Positions 5,979 through 11,267 of a DNA stretch of 11,267 nucleotides are shown one piece after another. The first letter of the stretch is position 1. Each line of letters begins with the position of its first letter. The notes beneath the pieces were generated by a model, which worked only from the letters and a program-made list of their open reading frames with translations, was not told the DNA's origin and did not search any database. The DNA is from an uncultured Campylobacter sp. (GTDB lineage Bacteria > Campylobacterota > Campylobacteria > Campylobacterales > Campylobacteraceae). The stretch lies in the NCBI GenBank assembly GCA_937965895.1, contig CALCKS010000136.1:1-11267 (forward strand), written 5' to 3'. The position numbers were made by a program, and so were the translations under genes.

Positions 5979-7844
5979 ATGAATTATGATATTATCGTCG
6001 TCGGAGGCGGTCACGCAGGCATCGAAGCCAGCCTCGCCGCCGCAAGAATGGGCAAAAAAACGCTACTAATCACCATCCTAGCCGAACAGATCGGAGCAGC
6101 CAGCTGCAACCCCGCAATAGGAGGCCTGGCAAAAGGCCACCTCGTAAAAGAGATCGACGCTCTGGGCGGACAGATGGGGCTAACGACCGATGCAGTAGGC
6201 ATACAGTTTCGCGTGCTAAACGAGAGCAAGGGCCCGGCCGTGCGAGGCAGCCGCGCTCAGATCGATATGGACCGCTACCGCGTCTATATGCGAAATTTAC
6301 TACTAAATACGCCAAATCTCGAAATCAGCCAAGAGATCGCGACGCAAATTTTAAGCTCGGACGCCGAAATCACGGGCGTAAAAACCCACCTAGGCAACGA
6401 GTATAAAACCAGCAAGCTCATCATCACGACGGGCACGTTTTTAAACGGGCTAATTCACGTCGGATTTAACAAACTAGAAGCCGGCCGCGTGGGCGAGCTA
6501 AGCGCTAAAAATCTAAGCGATAGCCTGCGCGAACTAAGCCTAGAAGTCGGACGGCTAAAAACGGGCACCTGCCCGCGCGTGGACGCTAAAAGCATCGACT
6601 TTAGCGTGCTCGAGATCCAAGGCGGCGACGAGGATCCAAGCCCGTTTAGCTTCCGCACGAGAGACTTCGCGCCTACGCAGCTGCCCTGCTACATAGCCTA
6701 CACGAACGAAACCACGCACGACATCATCCGCTCAAATTTTGACAAAGCGCCGCTATTTACGGGTCAGATAGAGGGCGTGGGTCCGCGCTACTGCCCGAGT
6801 ATCGAGGATAAGATAAATAGATTCGGCGACCGCGACAGACACCATCTTTTCGTCGAGCCGCAGACGCTAGAGGCCACGGAGTACTATATCAACGGCTTTT
6901 CTACGAGCTTGCCATATGAAGTGCAGGTCGCGATGCTACGCTCGGTCAGAGGCTTTGAAAACGCGCGCATCGTGCGCCACGGCTACGCGATCGAGTACGA
7001 CTACGTCCAGCCGACCGAGCTAAAACACACTCTAGAGACCAAAAAGGCGCGCGGACTCTATCTCGCAGGCCAAATAAACGGCACGACGGGCTACGAGGAA
7101 GCTGGCGCGCAGGGACTGATGGCGGGCATAAATGCAGCGCTTGCGCTTGATGGCAAAGAGCCGTTCGTCCTGCGCCGCGACGAGGCCTACATCGGCGTTC
7201 TCATCGACGATCTAGTAACCAAAGGCACCAAGGAGCCCTACCGTATGTTTACCTCCCGCGCCGAATATAGACTGCTGCTGCGCGAGGATAACGCCGTGCT
7301 GCGCCTAGGCGGATACGGCCGCGAGCTTGGCTTGCTAGACGAAGCGACGTTTGAGAAAATAGAAGCCATAAGGTCAAATTTGACTCGCGGGCTAGAGCTG
7401 CTAAACGGCACCGAGATCACGCCGACGAAGCGAAATTTAGAGCTTTTAGCTAGCCTTGACGAGGAGATCATCAGCCAAAATTTGACCCTGCAAAAAATCG
7501 TCGCCAGAAAAAGCTTCACGGGCGAAAAGCTGCGCAAGTTGGATCCGTTTTTCGAGACGCTTGACGAGGCGAGCTTGGAGCAAATTTTAACCGAGGCCAA
7601 ATACCAGCACTACATCGCCGAGCAAAAAAAGCAGATCGACCGTATGAAAGATATGATGAGCGTGAAAATCCCCGAAGGCTTTAGCTTCCGCGGTATCAGC
7701 GGGCTTAGCAACGAAGTGGTCGAAAAGCTCGAGAGATTCGCCCCGCCGACGCTCTTTGCGGCTAGCGAGATCAGCGGCGTGACGCCTGCGGCGATAGATA
7801 TTTTACATATTTATATAAAGATGAAAGCAAGGGAGCCGCAGTAA
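5979..7844 (+). CDS. mnmG: tRNA uridine-5-carboxymethylaminomethyl modification enzyme MnmG (GidA)
   Basis: MnmG is the FAD-dependent partner of the GTPase MnmE. The MnmEG complex adds a carboxymethylaminomethyl-type group to C5 of U34 in the anticodon of certain tRNAs, in the cytoplasm. The N-terminal dinucleotide fold is clear (VVGGGHAG, residues 7-14). The conserved cysteine in CNPAIGG is C43, and the catalytic-type cysteine in RYCPSIEDK is C272, matching C47 and C277 of E. coli. [20 protein letters not shown] marks the insertion region. The C-terminal tRNA- and MnmE-binding helical domain ends with GISGLS and [16 protein letters not shown]. From the ATG the length is 621 residues, close to the usual 625-630. 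An in-frame TTG at 5973 could add two residues. I prefer the ATG because it places the family's [11 protein letters not shown] start correctly; AAGGA boxes at 5958 and 5964 fit either start. It has its own promoter and terminator, so it is probably monocistronic. The frame is complete. Confidence 0.97.
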   Translation: MNYDIIVVGGGHAGIEASLAAARMGKKTLLITILAEQIGAASCNPAIGGLAKGHLVKEIDALGGQMGLTTDAVGIQFRVLNESKGPAVRGSRAQIDMDRYRVYMRNLLLNTPNLEISQEIATQILSSDAEITGVKTHLGNEYKTSKLIITTGTFLNGLIHVGFNKLEAGRVGELSAKNLSDSLRELSLEVGRLKTGTCPRVDAKSIDFSVLEIQGGDEDPSPFSFRTRDFAPTQLPCYIAYTNETTHDIIRSNFDKAPLFTGQIEGVGPRYCPSIEDKINRFGDRDRHHLFVEPQTLEATEYYINGFSTSLPYEVQVAMLRSVRGFENARIVRHGYAIEYDYVQPTELKHTLETKKARGLYLAGQINGTTGYEEAGAQGLMAGINAALALDGKEPFVLRRDEAYIGVLIDDLVTKGTKEPYRMFTSRAEYRLLLREDNAVLRLGGYGRELGLLDEATFEKIEAIRSNLTRGLELLNGTEITPTKRNLELLASLDEEIISQNLTLQKIVARKSFTGEKLRKLDPFFETLDEASLEQILTEAKYQHYIAEQKKQIDRMKDMMSVKIPEGFSFRGISGLSNEVVEKLERFAPPTLFAASEISGVTPAAIDILHIYIKMKAREPQ

Positions 7845-7870
7845 ATCGCGATAAAATGCTATTTAGCAAG

Positions 7871-7914
7871 GGCGGGCGTTAAATTTGAGGTTAAATTTAA
7901 CGCTTCGCCTTTTT
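7871..7914 (+). terminator. Rho-independent terminator of mnmG
   Basis: The left arm GGCGGGCGTTAAATTT (7871-7886), loop GAGGTT and right arm AAATTTAACGCTTCGCC (7893-7909) form a long stem with one small bulge, followed by TTTTT (7910-7914). It lies 26 nt after the mnmG stop. The leftward VOC gene ends at 7930, but the minus-strand copy of the hairpin has no T-run, so the terminator looks one-directional. Confidence 0.88.
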
Positions 7915-7929
7915 ATAAACCCGTCAAAT

Positions 7930-8310
7930 TTAAACGTATCTGCTAATCTCTATCAAATTTCCGTCCGGGTCGCGCACGTAGATTGAGCTTATCGCTCCAA
8001 GCGCTCCAGTTCGCGGCACGATGCCTTGCCCTACGGCGATGCCGGCAACCTCTAGCTCCTCTAAAACTAGCTCAAGCGGCGTATCCGAAAGCAAGCAAAT
8101 ATCTGCCGTTCCAACATTTGCATTTAGGGCGTTTGGCAAAATCTCCTCGCCTTTTACGTGCAAATTTATCTTTTGCGAGCCAAAGGCCAGAGCCTTGCGT
8201 CCGTTTGAAAAATCAATCTCGCGCATACCCAGCACGCGCACGTAAAAATCAAGCGTCCGTTGTAAATCAGCGACGGTTAAGACGATGTGATCGATCGAAG
8301 CGATACGCAT
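7930..8310 (-). CDS. VOC-superfamily protein (glyoxalase/bleomycin-resistance/dioxygenase fold)
   Basis: A 126-residue single-domain cytosolic protein of the vicinal-oxygen-chelate fold, built from two beta-alpha-beta-beta-beta units. The N-terminal signature IDHIVLTVADLQRTLDFYVRVLGM (3-29) and the C-terminal YVRDPDGNLIEISRY (111-125) are characteristic. H8, H51 (INLHV) and E121 (NLIEIS) sit where metal ligands occur in the family, so a divalent-metal enzyme is plausible. The substrate cannot be told: the family covers glyoxalase I, dioxygenases, fosfomycin and bleomycin resistance proteins, and many uncharacterised relatives of this size. The start ATG has a strong ribosome-binding site (AAAGGAG, 5-nt spacer). 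The gene converges on mnmG and diverges from petA, and it appears to be transcribed alone. Confidence 0.88.
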   Translation of the reverse strand: MRIASIDHIVLTVADLQRTLDFYVRVLGMREIDFSNGRKALAFGSQKINLHVKGEEILPNALNANVGTADICLLSDTPLELVLEELEVAGIAVGQGIVPRTGALGAISSIYVRDPDGNLIEISRYV

Positions 8311-8548
8311 ATATTCTCCTTTTAATCAAATTTAACCAAGCATTGCCCGCTAAAAACGGCAAATTTGACGGCGTAAATTTAAAGTCGCTCGGAGTTAAAT
8401 TTTGCGGCGCGGGTAAAACGCGCAAACTAAAATATAATTTAAATTTACGTCTGTTTATAGGCCGTCAAATTTAACCGACTAAACCAAATTTACACTCAAA
8501 TTTTACTCCCGAAAGCCTTAAAATACGAAATAGTAAATAATGATTTAA

Positions 8549-8574
8549 AAATAGTTTAAATATTTAAACTATTT
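8549..8574. repeat. Perfect 26-bp palindrome upstream of petABC, candidate operator
   Basis: AAATAGTTTAAAT (8549-8561) is followed with no spacer by its exact reverse complement ATTTAAACTATTT (8562-8574). Its centre is about 49 bp upstream of the centre of the TATAAT box, near -58 relative to the likely start site, a position suited to an activator. A partial copy, AAATAGTAAAT, lies at about 8528-8538. No T-run follows, and no gene ends here on the plus strand, so it is not a terminator. Confidence 0.7.
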
Positions 8575-8607
8575 GCTAGAAAAATAAAAGTTTAATTTTC
8601 ATAAGAG

Positions 8608-8613
8608 TATAAT
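8608..8613 (+). promoter_or_regulatory. -10 box (TATAAT) for the petABC operon
   Basis: A perfect TATAAT lies 36 nt before the petA ATG, predicting transcription from about 8620 and a leader of about 30 nt that contains the AAAGGA ribosome-binding site. A T-rich tract lies upstream and no good -35 hexamer is seen, as is normal in Campylobacter. Confidence 0.62.
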
Positions 8614-8649
8614 CTCGATTATTCTTCAAAAACCGTTGAAAGGAAAGTA

Positions 8650-9153
8650 ATGTCCGTAAAACAAGAAAGACGAGATTTTATCGGTCTAGCGTTTGGCGCG
8701 GTAGCCGCAGTCGGCGGCGCAGCGACTCTCGTAGCCGTTAAAAAGACCTGGGACCCGCTTCCTAGCGTAAAGGCGGCCGGATTTACGACTGTAGATCTTA
8801 GCCCAATGAAAGACGGCGAGATGCGCCAGATCGAGTGGCGTAAAAAGCCGATATTTGTTCTAAAAAAGGACGCTTCTATGGCGCCTAACGACAAGCGCGA
8901 TATCGTAGTAGATGGCGCTAGATATATGGTCGCGATCGGGCTTTGTACGCATCTTGGCTGTATTCCCGAGTGGAAACCTGGCAAACAAGTTTTCGTTTGC
9001 GCCTGTCACGGAGGCGAATTCAACGCAGACGGCGTAAATACCTTCGGCCCTCCTCCTCGACCGCTAGACATACCGCCGTTTAAGATAGACGGTACGAAAC
9101 TCGTTCTGGGCGAAACCAGCCCCGAATACGAAAAACTAGCGGCTCAAGCGTAA
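8650..9153 (+). CDS. petA: Rieske iron-sulfur subunit of the cytochrome bc1 complex
   Basis: A 167-residue Rieske protein that takes the first electron from quinol at the outer Qo site and passes it to the cytochrome c subunit. An ERRDFIG motif near the N-terminus fits a twin-arginine signal, followed by a single membrane anchor (about 10-30). The [2Fe-2S] site is clear: box I CTHLGC (C99, H101, C104) and box II CACHGG (C117, C119, H120). Ligands should be C99, H101, C117 and H120, with C104-C119 as the disulfide. The Pro loop is GPPPRP (133-138). The Ser and Tyr that raise the cluster potential in ubiquinol-type proteins are replaced by G122 and F124, which suggests a lower potential suited to menaquinol. 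It is first in the operon, 10 nt before petB, and has a good AAAGGA ribosome-binding site. Confidence 0.96.
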   Translation: MSVKQERRDFIGLAFGAVAAVGGAATLVAVKKTWDPLPSVKAAGFTTVDLSPMKDGEMRQIEWRKKPIFVLKKDASMAPNDKRDIVVDGARYMVAIGLCTHLGCIPEWKPGKQVFVCACHGGEFNADGVNTFGPPPRPLDIPPFKIDGTKLVLGETSPEYEKLAAQA

Positions 9154-9163
9154 GGAGGGAAAA

Positions 9164-10426
9164 ATGCACATCAGAAAATCAACGGGCGTTTTAGACTGGC
9201 TGGATCAAAGGATCGCCCTAAACAAGCTAATGAAAGTCCTCGTCAGCGAATACTGGATACCGAAAAATATAAATTTCCTCTGGGCGATGGGCGTTATACT
9301 CACGACGCTTTTTGCGTTGCTTATTTTTACCGGATTTATGCTAGTTATGTACTATAAACCGGATATAAATTTAGCCTTTGATAGCGTAAATTTTACCATA
9401 ATGAAAGAGGTCGAGTACGGCTGGCTATGGCGTCACATACATGCGGTTGCGGCTTCGGTCGTATTTTTAATCATCTACATACACACCTTTACGGCGATCT
9501 ACTACGGCTCTTATAAAAAAGGTCGCGAGATGATTTGGGTGAGCGGTATGTTGCTCTTCATCCTGTTTTCAGCCGAGGCTTTTAGCGGATATATGCTACC
9601 TTGGGGTCAGATGAGCTACTGGGCGGCGATGGTTATTACGAATTTATTCGGCGGTATCCCGGTTATCGGGGACGCGGTGGTCGAGTGGATCAGAGGCGAC
9701 TACGCCGTTAGCGATCCGACTTTGACGAGATTTTTCATGCTTCACGTATGCTTGCTACCGATCGTGCTTATAGCAGTCGTCGCGATACACTTTTATACGC
9801 TCCGCGTTCCGCACGTAAATAACGAAACGGGCGAGGAGATAGACTTTGAAGTAGAAGCCGAAAAATACCTAAGCGGCGATACGAAAAACGCGAAAGTAAT
9901 TCCGTTTTGGCCGGGATTTTTGGCAAAAGACTTTATGTACATCGGCTTTTTTATGATTTTCTTTTTCTATTTAGTCTGTTTCCATTTCAACTTCGCGATG
10001 GATCCGATAAATTTCGAGCCGGGCAACCCACTAAAAACGCCTCCGCACATCTATCCCGAGTGGTACTTCTTGTGGCAGTACGAGATTTTACGTGGATTTT
10101 TCTTCGATATTTTCGGATTTAAAGCTTACAACATCGGCCTTATCGCGTTTGCGATCGCAGGCGTAGCTCTATTTTTCATGCCGCTTTACGACAGAAGCGA
10201 CGTCGTGGCTCCGGCTCACGAGAGAAAGGGCTTTTTTGTATGGTTCTGGTTGCTAGTGGTCGATATGATCGTGCTTACGATCTTCGGTAAGCTACCTGCC
10301 GACGGCGTGACGCTTGGTATTTCAAACTCATGGATAGGATTTTACTCGACCATTACGTTTTTCGTTCTGCTTTTTGTCGTTTTACCTATCATAACGACTC
10401 TTGAGAAAAAAGGAGCGGTAAAATGA
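9164..10426 (+). CDS. petB: Cytochrome b of the bc1 complex
   Basis: A 420-residue, eight-helix inner-membrane protein that carries two b hemes and forms the Qo and Qi quinone sites of menaquinol:cytochrome c oxidoreductase. Heme ligands are read as H93 and H107 (from RHIHAVAAS to YIHTF) and H194 and H209 (from RFFMLHVCLLP to AIHFY). The Qo-site PEWY motif is at 298-301 (YPEWYFLWQYEILRG). The protein is full length, not split into b6 plus subunit IV, yet the second histidine pair is 15 residues apart as in cytochrome b6 rather than 14 as in mitochondrial cytochrome b. The start ATG follows AAGGAGG, which overlaps the petA stop region. The stop TGA overlaps the petC start (ATGA), so the three genes form one tightly coupled operon. 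The frame is complete. Confidence 0.97.
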   Translation: MHIRKSTGVLDWLDQRIALNKLMKVLVSEYWIPKNINFLWAMGVILTTLFALLIFTGFMLVMYYKPDINLAFDSVNFTIMKEVEYGWLWRHIHAVAASVVFLIIYIHTFTAIYYGSYKKGREMIWVSGMLLFILFSAEAFSGYMLPWGQMSYWAAMVITNLFGGIPVIGDAVVEWIRGDYAVSDPTLTRFFMLHVCLLPIVLIAVVAIHFYTLRVPHVNNETGEEIDFEVEAEKYLSGDTKNAKVIPFWPGFLAKDFMYIGFFMIFFFYLVCFHFNFAMDPINFEPGNPLKTPPHIYPEWYFLWQYEILRGFFFDIFGFKAYNIGLIAFAIAGVALFFMPLYDRSDVVAPAHERKGFFVWFWLLVVDMIVLTIFGKLPADGVTLGISNSWIGFYSTITFFVLLFVVLPIITTLEKKGAVK

Positions 10427-11267
10427 GAGAGTTAAAAATTTTCATAATCGTAGTTATTTTAACCGGCGTAACATACTGGGGTATCGAGCCTTACGCGCAT
10501 AACGTCATGCATCCGCACGTCGGCGCGGCCGATTACGACTTTGGCGCCGAGGATATAAATCAAGCCAAATCCGTGGTAGAAGCTAGACAAAAAGCCCTTG
10601 ATGCGACAAAAGCTCTGAATGACGGGAAAAAAGTCGCCGGAGCACAAAAAGACCTCGAAGAGGCACAAAAATCTCTCGAAGACTACACCGCATTTTGGAA
10701 CGATATAAAGGCTATAAATTTAGCCAAAGGCGACGCGACTAAAGGCGCAGAAACCTTTGCAAATGCTGGCTGCGCCGGCTGTCACGGAGTCGAGGCTGCG
10801 GGTATGCCGACAGCTATGAGCGCTGCTGAACTTAGCGAAGCGTACGGCGTAGTGCCGCCCGATCTTAGCAGCGCGGGATCGATATACGACGAGCATTTCT
10901 TGGCAGCCCTTATCAAAGATCCGACCAAGGCGCTAAAACTAACGCATAAATTTAACGACGAGCATCCGTATCCGATGCCTGCCTTTTTCGGGGCCGGCGG
11001 AGAGGATCCAAACGCCGAGATCGCCGATATGGTCGCATATCTAAAGTCTATCGCACCTAAAGAAATCAGCGACGAGAAGGTATTTCGCGACGCGTGCCAG
11101 AGATGCCACGATATGAAATACGAAAACAAATACGTTCTAACTAACCGCGTAAATTTGGCTGCCTACATGGGCTCAAACCCTCCTGATTTATCGATGATGA
11201 TCCGCTCAAAAGGCGATGATTATCTGCATAAATTTATAAACGACACGCAAAAAATGCTACCGGGCAC
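10423..11267 (+). CDS. petC: Di-heme cytochrome c subunit of the bc1 complex (partial, runs off right edge)
   Basis: The first 281 residues are present. The ATG at 10423 overlaps the petB stop and has AAGGAG upstream within petB. An N-terminal membrane segment (about 4-20) acts as uncleaved anchor or signal, then comes FGAED and an alanine/lysine/glutamate-rich helical stretch (about 44-98). Two heme-binding motifs follow: CAGCH at 117-121 and CQRCH at 225-229. YPMPAF supplies a likely Met ligand (M185) for the first heme, and M278 in KMLPG is a candidate for the second. This matches the di-heme cytochrome c that replaces mono-heme c1 in Campylobacter, Helicobacter and Wolinella. It accepts electrons from the Rieske protein and passes them to periplasmic cytochrome c. 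The C-terminus is outside the window. Confidence 0.94.
   Translation, partial: MRELKIFIIVVILTGVTYWGIEPYAHNVMHPHVGAADYDFGAEDINQAKSVVEARQKALDATKALNDGKKVAGAQKDLEEAQKSLEDYTAFWNDIKAINLAKGDATKGAETFANAGCAGCHGVEAAGMPTAMSAAELSEAYGVVPPDLSSAGSIYDEHFLAALIKDPTKALKLTHKFNDEHPYPMPAFFGAGGEDPNAEIADMVAYLKSIAPKEISDEKVFRDACQRCHDMKYENKYVLTNRVNLAAYMGSNPPDLSMMIRSKGDDYLHKFINDTQKMLPG

Larger units (their letters stand above)
8311..8649. other. Divergent regulatory region between the VOC gene and petA
   Basis: No gene is supported here. The left two thirds are dense in AAATTT words. They include a 12-bp inverted pair, AAATTTGACGGC (8361-8372) and GCCGTCAAATTT (8461-8472), about 90 bp apart. The right third turns very AT-rich and carries the 26-bp palindrome and the petA -10 box. 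The VOC promoter must lie in the left part, but I could not pick a single convincing box. Confidence 0.6.

Noticed and set aside
7238..7600. Minus-strand Ser-rich frame within mnmG
   Set aside because: It is a shadow of the mnmG coding strand, whose family motifs continue through this region.
7983..8474. Plus-strand frame of 163 codons over the VOC gene and the petA upstream region
   Set aside because: It overlaps a gene with clear VOC motifs on the other strand, and its translation is basic and low in structure with no family match.
1..11267. CRISPR array, phage, insertion sequence, toxin-antitoxin or defence island
   Set aside because: I found no regular direct repeats with spacers, no transposase, integrase or nuclease motifs, and no tRNA gene; the window is respiratory, tRNA-modification and small accessory genes.

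Overview
The window looks like a chromosomal segment from a hydrogen-metabolising, menaquinone-respiring Campylobacter (Campylobacterota). Three things suggest this. The bc1 complex has a Rieske protein, a full-length cytochrome b and a di-heme cytochrome c in place of classical c1. A hydrogenase-4 (Hyf) type operon is present. The word AAATTTGA/TCAAATTT is strikingly over-used. The gene content resembles the larger-genome oral and gut species group (concisus/curvus/rectus/showae type), but the species cannot be fixed from this sequence alone.

Layout, left to right. (1) Positions 1-2739, minus strand: the start of a hydrogenase-4 operon, hyfA (four-cluster ferredoxin), hyfB (NuoL-like membrane subunit) and the first seven codons of hyfC, which runs off the left edge. 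(2) 2740-3092: an AT-rich divergent promoter region. (3) 3093-4411, plus strand: two genes I do not recognise, a soluble helical 139-residue protein and a four-helix membrane protein. (4) 4412-4923: no convincing gene, only AAATTT-based inverted repeats. (5) 4924-5753, minus strand: a decayed gene for a secreted protein with a C-terminal Sel1-like repeat, broken by two frameshifts and two amber codons. (6) 5979-7844, plus strand: mnmG (tRNA wobble-uridine modification), ending at a strong intrinsic terminator. (7) 7930-8310, minus strand: a small glyoxalase/VOC-fold protein. (8) 8311-8649: a divergent regulatory region with a perfect 26-bp palindrome just upstream of a consensus -10 box. (9) 8650 to the right edge, plus strand: petA-petB-petC, the quinol:cytochrome c oxidoreductase operon, with petC cut by the window end.

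Functionally, two membrane energy-conserving complexes flank a housekeeping tRNA-modification gene. The Hyf genes would encode part of a proton-coupled, membrane-bound [NiFe] hydrogenase. The Pet genes would carry electrons from menaquinol to periplasmic cytochrome c. Residue-level details of the Pet complex fit low-potential menaquinol chemistry: the Rieske protein lacks the Ser and Tyr that raise the cluster potential, and cytochrome b has b6-type histidine spacing. I see no CRISPR array, tRNA, rRNA, insertion sequence, prophage or recognisable defence system. The best leads for something undescribed are the palindrome upstream of petA, the AAATTTGA word family, the decayed Sel1 locus and the two unknown genes.
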